Below, piece by piece: positions 35,156-44,704 of a stretch of DNA of 64,000 nt. The position numbers were made by a program, and so were the translations under genes. This stretch comes from Caloranaerobacter ferrireducens (GTDB lineage: Bacteria > Bacillota > Clostridia > Tissierellales > Thermohalobacteraceae): positions 1 through 64,000 of the forward strand of contig NZ_MDJR01000001.1 of NCBI RefSeq assembly GCF_001730685.1, read 5' to 3'. The notes under the pieces were generated by a model. That model searched no databases. It was not told the origin of the DNA and was given only the letters and a program-made list of their open reading frames with translations. The first letter of the stretch is position 1, and every line of letters starts with the position of its first letter.

Positions 35156-36299
35156 TGTTTTAACAAAGAAAAAAGAGAAAAGACATGTAAATATAAGAAA
35201 GTATACGATGGTAATAGCTCTTGTTACTATATGGGTATTGTTTACGTTTTTAGATAAGAGTGGAACATTTTTGACACCTAGAAACTTATCGAATTTATTT
35301 AGACAAATGGCTGTAACAGCTGTATTGGCTATGGGTATGTTTATGATATTAGTAGATTTGCACATAGACTTATCACTTGGTTCTTTAGTTGGTTTAACAG
35401 GTGGAGTTGCTGCATTATTAATGTATAAAGTTGGTTTAAATCCGTTCTTAGCAGTAATATTAACATTGATATTAGGAGCGATATTAGGTGCAATAACAGG
35501 TTCTTGGGTTAATGCAGGAGTACCAGCTTTTATAGCTTCATTAGGAGGAATGCTTGCATATAGAGGAGCTATAATGGGGCTTACAAGAGGAGAGTCTATA
35601 CCAATAAGCCAAGCTTCTTTTAGATTTTTAGGAACTGCATATTTACCTAAGTCTATTGGACTTGTGTTAGGGATTATTGCTTGCATAGTAATAATATTGA
35701 GTACTTTTAAAAAGAGAAAAGATAGAATGAAATTTGGATTTAAAGTAAAACCATTAGCAGTAGAATTAATATATTTAGCAATATATGTAATAGCTATTAT
35801 GCTGTTTGTTTTGGTTATGAATTCATATAAGGGAATACCTGTACCTATTATGATAGTATTAGTACTTGCACTTGTTTTGAATTTTATAACTACAAAAACT
35901 AGGTTCGGTAGACAGGTATTTGCAATAGGTGGTAACAAAGAGGCAGCAAAGCTTTCTGGTATAAATATCAAGAGAAGAACGCTTCAGATATTTATAATAT
36001 CAGGGCTTATGGCTTCTATAGCAGGGATTTTATTAACTGCTAGATTGGGAACAGCAACAACTGATGCAGGTAATGGGTTTGAGTTAGATGCCGTTGCTTC
36101 ATGCGTTATAGGAGGTACTTCATTATTAGGTGGTGAAGGTACTGTACTTGGTGCAGTATTAGGAGCTTTAGTTATGGCTTCAATAGACAATGGTATGAGT
36201 ATATTAAATACAGAGGCTTATTGGCAGTTAATAGTAAAAGGTATTATATTAGTAGTGGCAGTTTTTGTTGATATATACACTAAAAAGAAAAGTAAATAA
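35148..36299 (+). CDS. xylH: D-xylose ABC transporter permease XylH
   Basis: This 383-residue membrane protein of the CUT2 (BPD_transp_2) family has about ten helices. Conserved regions include VDLHIDLSLGSLVGLTGG and the GGNKEAAKLSGIN cytoplasmic loop that contacts the ATPase. It forms the xylose channel with XylG. Its start overlaps the xylG stop (ATGAGTGA). A terminator follows at 36339. Confidence 0.92.
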   Translation: MSDVLTKKKEKRHVNIRKYTMVIALVTIWVLFTFLDKSGTFLTPRNLSNLFRQMAVTAVLAMGMFMILVDLHIDLSLGSLVGLTGGVAALLMYKVGLNPFLAVILTLILGAILGAITGSWVNAGVPAFIASLGGMLAYRGAIMGLTRGESIPISQASFRFLGTAYLPKSIGLVLGIIACIVIILSTFKKRKDRMKFGFKVKPLAVELIYLAIYVIAIMLFVLVMNSYKGIPVPIMIVLVLALVLNFITTKTRFGRQVFAIGGNKEAAKLSGINIKRRTLQIFIISGLMASIAGILLTARLGTATTDAGNGFELDAVASCVIGGTSLLGGEGTVLGAVLGALVMASIDNGMSILNTEAYWQLIVKGIILVVAVFVDIYTKKKSK

Positions 36300-36338
36300 A
36301 TGAAATAAGTGTTATAATATATATACAGCAATTCAATG

Positions 36339-36366
36339 GACCCTGATAGTTTTCAGGGTCTTTAGT
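36339..36366 (+). terminator. Intrinsic terminator after xylFGH
   Basis: GACCCTGA/TCAGGGTC 8-bp stem, loop TAGTTT, short T-rich tail. It separates the transporter genes from the sensor operon. Confidence 0.75.
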
Positions 36367-36385
36367 ATATATTTTGGAGGATGTT

Positions 36386-37342
36386 ATGAAAAAATATTTT
36401 GTAATTTTCACCATATTTTTATTATTAGTAGTAGGTTTTATAAGTTTAACATCTTTAATAAAATGTTATTATTTAACTTTTAAATATCAGAACTATGATT
36501 TTCTAAAAGAAGGTAAATATCATTTTATTCTTGTATTAAAAGAAGATGATGTGTTTTGGAATAAAGTAGTAGATGGTGCAAAAAAAGCAGCTAAAAAATA
36601 TAATGTGACATTAAGCATATTAAAAGAAGATTATTTTGATATAGATAATCATTTAGATTTAATTGATAGAGCAATAGAATCTTCTCCTGACGGAATTATT
36701 TCTTATGCATTAAATGAGAAAAAATACGAAAATATTGTAAATCGTTCAATAGATAAAAAAATACCTTTTATAACTTTAGACGTTGATGTTCTGAAAAGTA
36801 AAAGAGATGCTTTTATAGGTACGAATAATTATTATACAGGGATAGTGCTGGCAAAAAAGTTAATTAAATCGATAGATAATAAAGGTGATATAGGTATCGT
36901 AATGAACAGTGAGGAAAATAGTTTTATGTTAACAGGAATATATGGTGAAGTTTCTAGATATGATAGTGTATCAATTGTAGATACACGTTACATTGATACA
37001 AAACGAGTCAATACTTACAAAGTTATAGAAGATATGGTTATAAATAATAGAGAATTAAAGGGAATTATATGTATTGATCCTTATGCAACTTTTATGGCAG
37101 GACAAGTAATTGTTAGGCAAAATAAGGTTGGTAAAATCAAATTAGTTGGAATGGGAGATTTAGAGGGTACCTTAAGGTTTATTAAGAAAGGAGTAATAGA
37201 AGGAACAGTAGTTAGAGATCCGTATAAAATGGGTTATAAAGCCGTAGAAACTATGTATAAAATAAAGGAAGAAGAATTTATAGATGATACTATTTTTATT
37301 GAGTTGAAATATATTAATAAGGGGTCATTAGATGAAAAGTAG
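36386..37342 (+). CDS. Membrane-anchored sugar-binding sensor protein (XylFII-like)
   Basis: This 318-residue protein has an N-terminal uncleaved-looking membrane helix (about 4-26) without a lipobox, followed by a periplasmic-binding-protein type 1 domain (SSPDGIISYALNEKKYENI, VGMGDLEGTLRFIKKGVIEGTVVRD is the family pattern in two parts). In Clostridium, XylFII proteins of this type bind xylose outside the cell and signal through LytS. The gene overlaps the kinase gene by 11 nt and lies next to xylFGH. GGAGGATGTT supports ATG 36386. Confidence 0.82.
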   Translation: MKKYFVIFTIFLLLVVGFISLTSLIKCYYLTFKYQNYDFLKEGKYHFILVLKEDDVFWNKVVDGAKKAAKKYNVTLSILKEDYFDIDNHLDLIDRAIESSPDGIISYALNEKKYENIVNRSIDKKIPFITLDVDVLKSKRDAFIGTNNYYTGIVLAKKLIKSIDNKGDIGIVMNSEENSFMLTGIYGEVSRYDSVSIVDTRYIDTKRVNTYKVIEDMVINNRELKGIICIDPYATFMAGQVIVRQNKVGKIKLVGMGDLEGTLRFIKKGVIEGTVVRDPYKMGYKAVETMYKIKEEEFIDDTIFIELKYINKGSLDEK

Positions 37343-38729
37343 CTATATTTCTATTAAGAAAAAATTGATTATTAGTTATGTAATAATAATTATTGTTTTA
37401 ACTTGTTTAAGTGGTTATATTTTATATACTAATTCTATTCTTACTAAAACATATAATAGCTTTATTGAAAGTATGTTAATGTTAAACGAAATACAAAGTT
37501 ATTTAGGAGATAGCAAAAAAAATCTGGACAAGCTATTGTTGACTAGATCTACAAATTATATTGATTTAATATATTCATCTATTGACGAAGCTAGAGAAAC
37601 GATAAAAAAATTTCAAGAAACTAATATTACAGAAGATAATTATATGATAACTAAGGACTTGTTGAATTTACTAAATAGTTACGAAAAATATAGTGAAGAA
37701 ACTTTTAGGATAGCGCTATCTTCCGCTGATGAAAGATATATTGAAAATTATAATAATTCGAATAAAGTATATGGATATATATTCAAAGCTTTAGAAGAGA
37801 TTAATTATAATCTATCGAAAAGTGGGTTTGAAAATTACAGTATTATGATTCAGCACAACAATAGATTATTTAATATATTGATATTTATGTTGGGAATAGT
37901 TCTATTTGGAAGTCTAGTATTTGCTTATATATTCTCTATTAATATGGTTAAAAGTATAAATAAATTAACTGAAGCAGCAAAAGAAGTCTCCAAAGGAAAT
38001 TTTGATGTGGGAATTATCGAAATAGAGAGTAATGATGAATTAAGCATTTTGGCAAAAGCTTTTAATAAGATGATTAACAATATTAGCTTTCTTTTAGATG
38101 AAATTAAGAAAAAAGCAGAGTTGGAAAAAGAAGCACAGTTTTTAGCTCTTCAATCACAGATTAATCCTCATTTTCTATTTAATACGTTAAATGTTATTGC
38201 GAAAATGTCGTTGTTAGAAGGTGGGGAAAAGACATGTGATTTAATTGAATCGCTATCTGACATACTAAGGTACAATTTAAGAAAAATTGATAGCAGTGTT
38301 AGAATATATGAAGAGTTAAAGAATGTTGAAGAATATGTAAATATACAGCGAATTAGGTTTTTAGATAGGATAGAGTTTTGTAAAGATATTGATGAAAACG
38401 TGCTAAAATATTATATTCCCGCTTTGACAATACAGCCTATAGTAGAAAATGCTTTTATTCACGGTCTGGAAGGCAAGGAAGATAAAGGGATAATTGAGTT
38501 ATCAATAAAAGATGAAAATGAGTATATCAGGATAGAAGTGAGAGATAATGGTAAGGGTTTTGACTTTGATAAAGGCATTGAGAAACCTAAAGGGCATACA
38601 ACTGGAATTGGTTTAAAAAATGTTAAAGAGAGATTGAATATATTTTTTAAGGGTAGAAGTCAAATGTATATGAAAAATAGAGATCAAGGAGCTATTATAG
38701 GAATACTAATACCAAAGGTGGGAGAATAA
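37332..38729 (+). CDS. Sensor histidine kinase LytS/YesM-like
   Basis: The 465-residue protein has two membrane helices (about 11-30 and 182-204) flanking an extracellular helical domain, then HAMP (about 205-255). The His_kinase domain has phosphoacceptor H in QINPHFLFNTLN, followed by an ATPase domain with VENAFIHGLEG and RDNGKGFD. It should receive the xylose signal from the upstream binding protein and phosphorylate the YesN-type regulator. AAGGGG upstream of ATG 37332. Confidence 0.9.
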   Translation: MKSSYISIKKKLIISYVIIIIVLTCLSGYILYTNSILTKTYNSFIESMLMLNEIQSYLGDSKKNLDKLLLTRSTNYIDLIYSSIDEARETIKKFQETNITEDNYMITKDLLNLLNSYEKYSEETFRIALSSADERYIENYNNSNKVYGYIFKALEEINYNLSKSGFENYSIMIQHNNRLFNILIFMLGIVLFGSLVFAYIFSINMVKSINKLTEAAKEVSKGNFDVGIIEIESNDELSILAKAFNKMINNISFLLDEIKKKAELEKEAQFLALQSQINPHFLFNTLNVIAKMSLLEGGEKTCDLIESLSDILRYNLRKIDSSVRIYEELKNVEEYVNIQRIRFLDRIEFCKDIDENVLKYYIPALTIQPIVENAFIHGLEGKEDKGIIELSIKDENEYIRIEVRDNGKGFDFDKGIEKPKGHTTGIGLKNVKERLNIFFKGRSQMYMKNRDQGAIIGILIPKVGE

Positions 38730-38730
38730 A

Positions 38731-40263
38731 ATGTATAGATTGCTAATAGCAGATGATGAGCCTATAGAGAGGGAAGGATTAAAACTTATTATAAATAAGA
38801 ATTTTTCCAATATTGAGATTGTAGGGGAAGCCAAAAATGGTAGGGAAGCAATAGAGTTAGTTGAGGAGTTAAGACCTGATATTTTATTTTTAGATATAAA
38901 GATGCCAGGAATAAATGGTATAGAAGCAGCTAAAGAGATAAGAAGAAAATACAAGAATTTAAGAATAGTTATATTATCAGCTTATGATTATTTTGTATAT
39001 GCCAAGGAAAGTTTTAGTTTAGGTGTTTATGATTATCTTTTAAAACCAGTAAGAAGAGTAAAATTGATTGAGACTTTAGAAAATATAGTTAAAGAAATTG
39101 AAAAAGAGAGGCTTGAAAGGCAAGAAAAGCTGAAATTAAGAGAAGAATTATCTGATATAAAGAATATGCTTGAAGAGAAGTTCGTAACTATTATTTTAGA
39201 GGATGGATTGCAATATGAAGAAAAAATAAAGAATGGAATTGATATATTAGATATGACATTTGATTCGTATTATGTATTAGTGATAAGTACAGAATCTAGG
39301 ATAAATAGTGATATGGTATCAAAACTTTATGATGAAGTTTATAGATATTTTAAGCATAGAGAGAAATGTATAATATCGAAATATAATAATAATATTTACG
39401 TGTTAGTAGAAGTAGAGAATACAAGTGGGATTGAAATTAAGAAAATATCTTATGATAAAGCAAAAAAAATATATAGTAGACTTATTGAAAAATATGACAT
39501 AGATATTAGGATTGGTGTAAAAGTAGGTAGAGGATTAAGTAGCCTTAATAAAGTAATCATAGAAGTAAATAAACTTATTATTAGTACAAAAAGTAAAAAT
39601 ATTGTAAGTGAATTTTATGATAAGAATGAAGAAAATTTGCTTGAAATAAAAGAAGAATATCAAAGAATATTAAATTTAATTAAAGGAATAGTTAATGGCG
39701 ATAAAGAATCTTTAATAGAGTTGGATAATTTATTAGAAATATTGTGCATTTCAGAGAGTAATAAAAAAATAAGTTTATATGAAATTATAAGTATTTTAAG
39801 ATTTTTAATATTTGAGAAAAGAGGAAAGGTGTATTTTTGTGATTTATTATCAAAAGATAAAGATATCGATTTAGATTCATATAATATAAAAAATATTATA
39901 ATTGAGGAATTAAATAAGTATTTTATTGAGATTAGCAATCAATCACATGAAATTGTGGAAAGAGCAAAGGAATATATTTATAAGAACTATAATAGAGATA
40001 TAAAATTAGAAGATGTAGCTGAGGAAGTATCAGTTAGCCCCTATTATTTTAGTAAGCTTTTTAAAAAAGAAATGGGTAAAAATTTTATTGATTTTTTAAC
40101 TGAACTAAGAATAGAAGAAGCTAAGAAAAAATTAGATACAGGTATGTCTATTAAAGCAGTAGCTAGGTATATAGGCTACAATGATCCTAATTATTTTAGT
40201 AGAGTTTTTAAGAAAATAACGGGGATGAATCCGAAAAGTTACCAGAAAATTCTTAAAAAATAA
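38731..40263 (+). CDS. Response regulator, AraC family (YesN-like)
   Basis: The protein has 510 residues. Receiver domain 1-120 (ADDEPIEREG acidic pair, LFLDIKMPGING phosphoacceptor, LLKPV Lys), a long middle region, and a C-terminal AraC double helix-turn-helix (VAEEVSVSPYYFSKLFKKEM and YIGYNDPNYFSRVFKKITG). It follows the kinase by one base. By analogy with the clostridial LytS-YesN system it should activate xylFGH in response to xylose; candidate sites lie upstream of xylF. Confidence 0.9.
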   Translation: MYRLLIADDEPIEREGLKLIINKNFSNIEIVGEAKNGREAIELVEELRPDILFLDIKMPGINGIEAAKEIRRKYKNLRIVILSAYDYFVYAKESFSLGVYDYLLKPVRRVKLIETLENIVKEIEKERLERQEKLKLREELSDIKNMLEEKFVTIILEDGLQYEEKIKNGIDILDMTFDSYYVLVISTESRINSDMVSKLYDEVYRYFKHREKCIISKYNNNIYVLVEVENTSGIEIKKISYDKAKKIYSRLIEKYDIDIRIGVKVGRGLSSLNKVIIEVNKLIISTKSKNIVSEFYDKNEENLLEIKEEYQRILNLIKGIVNGDKESLIELDNLLEILCISESNKKISLYEIISILRFLIFEKRGKVYFCDLLSKDKDIDLDSYNIKNIIIEELNKYFIEISNQSHEIVERAKEYIYKNYNRDIKLEDVAEEVSVSPYYFSKLFKKEMGKNFIDFLTELRIEEAKKKLDTGMSIKAVARYIGYNDPNYFSRVFKKITGMNPKSYQKILKK

Positions 40264-40325
40264 ATTATCTTTTCTAATTTCACTCTAAACTTTTGACACT
40301 ACGTATATATAAGAGGGGGGAGTTT

Positions 40326-40586
40326 ATGAAAAAATCAAATTATATACTTTTATGGGCAATTGCAATTTTTTTATTAGCAGTTGCATATTTGTTACTTGAT
40401 AAAGCAGTAGGTTTTAAGCCAATATTTAAGGAATATGTAGTGGGATGGGGAACTTTAGCATTAATAAATGCAGGTTTAGCACAAAGTAAACATAAATCAG
40501 GATTCTTTTGGTTTTTATTATCCTTGCTGTTAGGTCCAATTGCAACTTTCTTATTGGTTTTAACTGGAGAATTAGATAATAAATAA
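40326..40586 (+). CDS. Small membrane protein, unknown function
   Basis: This 86-residue protein has an N-terminal helix (about 6-22), a middle hydrophobic stretch and a C-terminal helix (about 58-78; FFWFLLSLLLGPIATFLLVL). The GGGGGG-rich site before ATG 40326 is strong. No domain recognised. It stands alone between yesN and the glnA attenuator. Confidence 0.6.
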   Translation: MKKSNYILLWAIAIFLLAVAYLLLDKAVGFKPIFKEYVVGWGTLALINAGLAQSKHKSGFFWFLLSLLLGPIATFLLVLTGELDNK

Positions 40587-40634
40587 AGTATTACTACTTT
40601 ACAGAAATTGTTTCAAAAAATTCTTTAATAAATA

Positions 40635-40663
40635 TTGACAAAATTTCGGTATTTTGATAATAT
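40635..40663 (+). promoter_or_regulatory. Probable sigma-A promoter of glnA
   Basis: TTGACA at 40635-40640, then TAATAT at 40658-40663 (17 bp spacing) or GATAAT at 40656-40661 (15 bp). The start would lie near 40668-40670, just before the attenuator hairpins. Confidence 0.6.
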
Positions 40664-40670
40664 CAAAACA

Positions 40671-40762
40671 TATTTAAAAGGATATACTAGTTTAGTAGGC
40701 AAAGGCGTCTACAAATAGGAGGTTATAAACCTCTTGTTTGTTGACGCCTTTTTCTTTTTTAA
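40671..40762 (+). promoter_or_regulatory. glnA leader: ANTAR-type antiterminator hairpins and intrinsic terminator
   Basis: Hairpin P2 is GTAGGC (40695-40700) paired with GTCTAC (40707-40712) around hexaloop AAAGGC. A weaker P1 at about 40671-40686 has hexaloop AAAGGA closed by two A-T pairs. Both loops have A at position 1 and G at position 4, the ANTAR recognition pattern. A strong terminator uses AAAGGCGTC (40701-40709) with GACGCCTTT (40743-40751), an inner GAGGTT/AACCTC stem and a T-run. P2 and the terminator share bases 40701-40709, so they exclude each other. The ANTAR protein gene lies just after glnA. Confidence 0.72.
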
Positions 40763-40799
40763 ACTCGAATATATTAAAAACAATAAAGGAGTGGGTAAA

Positions 40800-42134
40800 A
40801 TGAAGAGAAGATATAGTAAAGAAGATGTATTAAAAATTTCAAAAGATCTAGGAGTTGAATTTATACATCTACAATTTACAGATATTTTTGGGGTAATGAA
40901 AAGTGTGGCAATAACTATAGAACAATTAGAAAAAGCTTTGAACAATGAGATTATGTTTGATGGTTCTTCTATTGATGGATTTGTAAGAATTGAAGAGTCA
41001 GATATGTATTTAAGACCAGACCCTTCAACTTTTGTAGTTTTCCCATGGACTACTCAAGTAAAGGAAGCAAGATTAATTTGTGATATTTACGATAAGAATG
41101 GAAATCCTTTTGATGGATGTCCAAGGAATGCATTAAAAAGAGTATTAAAAGAAGCTGAAGAAATGGGATATAAGTTTAATGTAGGTCCTGAATGTGAGTT
41201 TTTCCTCTTTTATACTGATGAAAAAGGGAATCCTTCATTAATTACACATGATAATGCAGGCTATTTTGATTTGGCACCTGTAGATTTAGGGGAAAGTGCA
41301 AGAAGAGATATGGTTTTAATATTGAAAGATATGGGGTTTGAAATAGAAGCTTCACATCACGAAGTAGCTCCAGGACAACATGAAATTGATTTTAAGTATG
41401 ATGATGCTTTAATGACTGCAGATAATATTATGACTTTTAAAATGGTGGTTAGAATTATAGCGCAAAGACATGGATTGCATGCGACATTTATGCCTAAGCC
41501 TATAGTAGGGATAAATGGTTCAGGTATGCATACAAATATGTCTTTAGCAGCATTAGATGGTAGCAATGTATTTTATGATGAAAATAACGAATTAGGGTTA
41601 TCAAAAGTTGCATATAGTTTTCTTGGTGGTCTAATTAGGCATAGTAGAGCTTTTACAGCAATTACAAACCCAACGATTAACTCATATAAAAGATTAGTGC
41701 CAGGCTATGAGGCTCCAGTATATGTAGCATGGTCAGCTAGCAATAGAAGTCCATTAATTAGAATACCAGCTAAAAGAGGTAATTCTACTAGATTAGAATT
41801 GAGAAGTCCAGATCCTTCAGCAAATCCTTATTTAGCTTTAGCTACTATTTTGAAGGCTGGATTAGATGGAATAAAGAAAGAAATTAAGCCACCTGCTCCA
41901 GTTAACGGTAATATATATAATATGAGTGAAAAAGAGAGGAAAGAACAAGGAATATTAAGTCTACCTTCAAATATATATGAAGCTGTAAATGAGTTATCTA
42001 ATGACGAAATAATTAAAGAAGCTTTAGGAGAACATATATATGATAGATTTGTTGAAGCAGTAAAATTAGAGTGGAAAGAGTATATGACTCGTGTTACTCA
42101 ATGGGAAATCGAAAAGTATTTAACAAAATTCTAA
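40800..42134 (+). CDS. glnA: Glutamine synthetase type I (GlnA)
   Basis: This 444-residue protein is full length for GSI-alpha. It shows [21 protein letters not shown] near the N-terminus, GPECEFFLF (metal-binding Glu), [13 protein letters not shown], the ATP-site region [19 protein letters not shown] and [16 protein letters not shown]. It makes glutamine from glutamate and ammonia with ATP. ATG 40800 follows AAAGGAGTGGG; an upstream extension would run through the terminator. Control is by leader antitermination; there is no adenylylation-loop evidence. Confidence 0.96.
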   Translation: MKRRYSKEDVLKISKDLGVEFIHLQFTDIFGVMKSVAITIEQLEKALNNEIMFDGSSIDGFVRIEESDMYLRPDPSTFVVFPWTTQVKEARLICDIYDKNGNPFDGCPRNALKRVLKEAEEMGYKFNVGPECEFFLFYTDEKGNPSLITHDNAGYFDLAPVDLGESARRDMVLILKDMGFEIEASHHEVAPGQHEIDFKYDDALMTADNIMTFKMVVRIIAQRHGLHATFMPKPIVGINGSGMHTNMSLAALDGSNVFYDENNELGLSKVAYSFLGGLIRHSRAFTAITNPTINSYKRLVPGYEAPVYVAWSASNRSPLIRIPAKRGNSTRLELRSPDPSANPYLALATILKAGLDGIKKEIKPPAPVNGNIYNMSEKERKEQGILSLPSNIYEAVNELSNDEIIKEALGEHIYDRFVEAVKLEWKEYMTRVTQWEIEKYLTKF

Positions 42135-42138
42135 TTTA

Positions 42139-42165
42139 AAGGAGCGCAGCTGCGCTCCTATTTCA
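42139..42165 (+). terminator. Terminator-like hairpin after glnA
   Basis: AGGAGCGCAGCTGCGCTCCT is a perfect 20-bp palindrome 5 nt after the glnA stop, with only a weak T tail. Some transcripts may continue into the ANTAR gene 57 nt further on. Confidence 0.6.
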
Positions 42166-42216
42166 AAATATAATATAATGATATAATAATTATAAAGGTT
42201 TTGATGAGGTGGAAAT

Positions 42217-42786
42217 ATGATAAGGCAAAGTATTATTGTTGTTAGTAGCAATGATAAACTTAGAAATGTACTTAGTGGGCTACTTAAAAAAAGAGGATAT
42301 TCTATTTATGAAGCTAGAGATGGTGCGAGTGCAATAAGGCTAGCTAGAAGTTTAAAGCCTCATCTTGTTTTAATGGATTTTAATTTGCTGGGAGCAGGAG
42401 CCTACAATACAGCTAGAATAATAGAGGATGATGATCTATCATCGGTTATTTTTATTACAGCAAATCCAGATAAAAATTTTATAGAATTACTTAAAAATAT
42501 GACTATTTATGCTTATATTACTAAGCCTATAAATCCATCTCAATTATATCAAATAGTTGAGTTTTCACTTATTAATTCTAGTAAGATTAAGGAACTGAAG
42601 ATTAAAGTAGATAAACTAGAAAATAAGCTAAAAGCAAGAAGGAAAATAGAAAAAGCCAAAGGAATTATTATGCATCTATATAATATTAATGAAAATGAAG
42701 CATATACATATATGAGAAAAAGAAGCATGGATAGATGTATTACTATGGAGCAATTAGCTGAGGAAATATTAAAGAATAGTGAGTAA
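42217..42786 (+). CDS. ANTAR-domain response regulator (antiterminator)
   Basis: This 189-residue protein has a receiver domain (1-120), a coiled-coil linker (SKIKELKIKVDKLENKL) and a C-terminal ANTAR RNA-binding domain (EKAKGIIMHLYNINENEAY). The Asp in LVLMDFNLLG and Lys in YITKPI are kept, but the usual acidic pair is replaced by SSND, so phosphorylation may be weak or absent. ANTAR proteins bind paired hexaloop hairpins and prevent termination; the glnA leader carries such hairpins. This matches the clostridial glnA-nitR type of nitrogen control. Confidence 0.9.
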   Translation: MIRQSIIVVSSNDKLRNVLSGLLKKRGYSIYEARDGASAIRLARSLKPHLVLMDFNLLGAGAYNTARIIEDDDLSSVIFITANPDKNFIELLKNMTIYAYITKPINPSQLYQIVEFSLINSSKIKELKIKVDKLENKLKARRKIEKAKGIIMHLYNINENEAYTYMRKRSMDRCITMEQLAEEILKNSE

Positions 42787-42787
42787 A

Positions 42788-42814
42788 GGCAGCCTTCTTA
42801 GGCTGCCATAGTTT
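42788..42814. terminator. Bidirectional terminator between ANTAR gene and 5'-nucleotidase gene
   Basis: GGCAGCC/GGCTGCC stem, loop TTCTTA, between the two convergent stop codons. Confidence 0.7.
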
Positions 42815-44535
42815 TAAGCAATCTTAGGTAATTCAAATATAACTGAGCTTACATTTTTACTAACGTCAGTAATTCTACCTTCAACTTTTGGTGAGATTAT
42901 TGTATTATTTCTTACGTTTTCAATTAAAGCATCTCTTAGTAGTATGAAAGTGTTAGTCCACTCAATTTCTCTTAATGTAACAAATCCATCTTGTCCTCCA
43001 GATAGGAAATCATTTGTTGCAACTGTGTAAGTTTTATCCATTTCAATAGGAGTACCATCTTCTAAATAAATGTCAATTACTCTTTCGCCTTCTGGTTTAG
43101 TTGAATCATAAGTGAATTTCATTCCTGATATTTGCAACATTCCTTTATATAGAGTAACACTTTGCTCTAATATAGCTTTTATTTGAGCACCAGTCATTTC
43201 ACCAGTAACAATTGTATTGTCAAATGGCATAACTTCGAAAATATTACCTACAGTTATATCACCAGCAGTGAAATCAGTTCTAATACCACCTGCATTTGTA
43301 AATGCTATTTGAACACCAGCTTTTTCTCTCATTACATCAGTCATCCAGTTACCCATAGCTGATTCGTTATTATAGTCTCTTACAATATCAGTTTCAGCTT
43401 TACCTATTACTTCTCCGAAAATAGGTTCTAATTCTACATTATATTTATCTACCATAGCTTGAACTTCAGCGTTTGGTTCAACATTAAGATTACCTTTTCT
43501 TACTTCTATTAATTCTATATTATTGCCAACAACTTTCTTTGCTCTAGTGTCATAGTATAGAGTTATATGACCAATCATTCTACCGTGCTTATAAGCCTCA
43601 ATAACAGGTATACCATTTATTATACCTGCAACTTGCTTATGGCTGTGTCCACCAATAGCTGCATCAGCTCCAGTTACACCTTTTGCTAAATCAGCCAATT
43701 CACCAGTTATTTCCTTTGTTTCTTTATCTTGTACTGCTGGTAAATGACCTAGAAGTATTATTATTTCAGCACCTTGTTGTTTAACTTCAGGTATTAATTT
43801 GTTGCAAATTTCAACAGGATCTTTAAATTCATATGAGCCAACATAATCAGCATGAGCTGTGATTGCAGTTTCAGGAGTTGCTAAACCTATAATACCTATT
43901 TTCACGCCATTTTTTTCGATAATAGTATATGGTTTAGCCCAATCAACTGGCTTTCCATTTTCATAGATATTTGCAACTACAACATCAAATTTAGCATCTT
44001 TTAACGTATCTAATATTGTTTCAATTCCCCAGTCGAATTCATGGTTACCTATTGTCATTGCATCAAAGCCTATCATATTCATCATTTCAACTACAGGTTT
44101 ACCTCTTAATAAGTTAGACATTGGAGTGCCTTGGAAAGCATCACCTGCATTTAATATAACTGTTCCTTCAGGATTCATATTTTTATAATACTGCATATAA
44201 GCTGCAAATTTAGCAGCACCTGCTTCATATCCACCTTCTAATTTTCCATGAAAATCGTTAGATGTTAGAATGTCAATTCTTTTAATAGTTGATGGAATAA
44301 GTATTTTTTGTCCAGGGAAAATAAGATGTGGATTTTTCATTTTATTATATTCAGCAATTTCTTTCCAATCAAAGCCATAACTTCTTGCTATTTTCCAAAG
44401 AACATCTCCAGATTTAACTATGTAGGTTTTTGGATTTGTATCAAATCCTTCAGCGTTGATTAGATTAAACGGTACTATTAGAGTTACTAGAAGTGTAAGT
44501 ACTAGGATTAAATTAAGTCTTTTAAGTTTTTTCAT
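42814..44535 (-). CDS. LysM-containing 5'-nucleotidase/2',3'-cyclic phosphodiesterase (UshA family)
   Basis: The product has 573 residues. The signal peptide is about 1-28; one LysM domain (about 33-80: YIVKSGDVLWKIARSYG, then IFPGQKILIP) should bind peptidoglycan. The metallophosphatase domain has TSNDFHGKLEG, NAGDAFQGTP, GNHEFDWG and GHSHKQ, all two-metal ligands. The C-terminal nucleotide-binding domain has NAGGIRTDF and SGGQDGF. It releases phosphate and nucleosides from extracellular nucleotides. ATG 44535 is preceded by AAGGGGGA. The LysM fusion replaces the usual C-terminal wall anchor. Confidence 0.9.
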   Translation of the reverse strand: MKKLKRLNLILVLTLLVTLIVPFNLINAEGFDTNPKTYIVKSGDVLWKIARSYGFDWKEIAEYNKMKNPHLIFPGQKILIPSTIKRIDILTSNDFHGKLEGGYEAGAAKFAAYMQYYKNMNPEGTVILNAGDAFQGTPMSNLLRGKPVVEMMNMIGFDAMTIGNHEFDWGIETILDTLKDAKFDVVVANIYENGKPVDWAKPYTIIEKNGVKIGIIGLATPETAITAHADYVGSYEFKDPVEICNKLIPEVKQQGAEIIILLGHLPAVQDKETKEITGELADLAKGVTGADAAIGGHSHKQVAGIINGIPVIEAYKHGRMIGHITLYYDTRAKKVVGNNIELIEVRKGNLNVEPNAEVQAMVDKYNVELEPIFGEVIGKAETDIVRDYNNESAMGNWMTDVMREKAGVQIAFTNAGGIRTDFTAGDITVGNIFEVMPFDNTIVTGEMTGAQIKAILEQSVTLYKGMLQISGMKFTYDSTKPEGERVIDIYLEDGTPIEMDKTYTVATNDFLSGGQDGFVTLREIEWTNTFILLRDALIENVRNNTIISPKVEGRITDVSKNVSSVIFELPKIA

Positions 44536-44704
44536 GAAAATCCCCCTTTTTAATTTAGTCATTTAGTAATTTCTGCAAAAACAACTAAAATCCTTCAATA
44601 AAGTATATTAATTTTTGAGTTTATATATTATTAATTATTTAGTAGCAGTAACCTATTTAACAAAATAGGCAAAATATTGTATAATCAATCTGGGAGGAGT
44701 TTAT

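Noticed and set aside
35036..35971. Long open frame of about 310 codons on the minus strand opposite xylH
   Set aside because: It lies antisense to a clear transporter permease and upstream ATPase end, has low-complexity Ile/Asn/Pro composition, and no ribosome binding site or recognisable domain.
42136..42165. Glutamine riboswitch downstream of glnA
   Set aside because: The sequence is a simple 20-bp palindrome without the conserved bases of a glutamine aptamer; terminator-like hairpin is the simpler reading.
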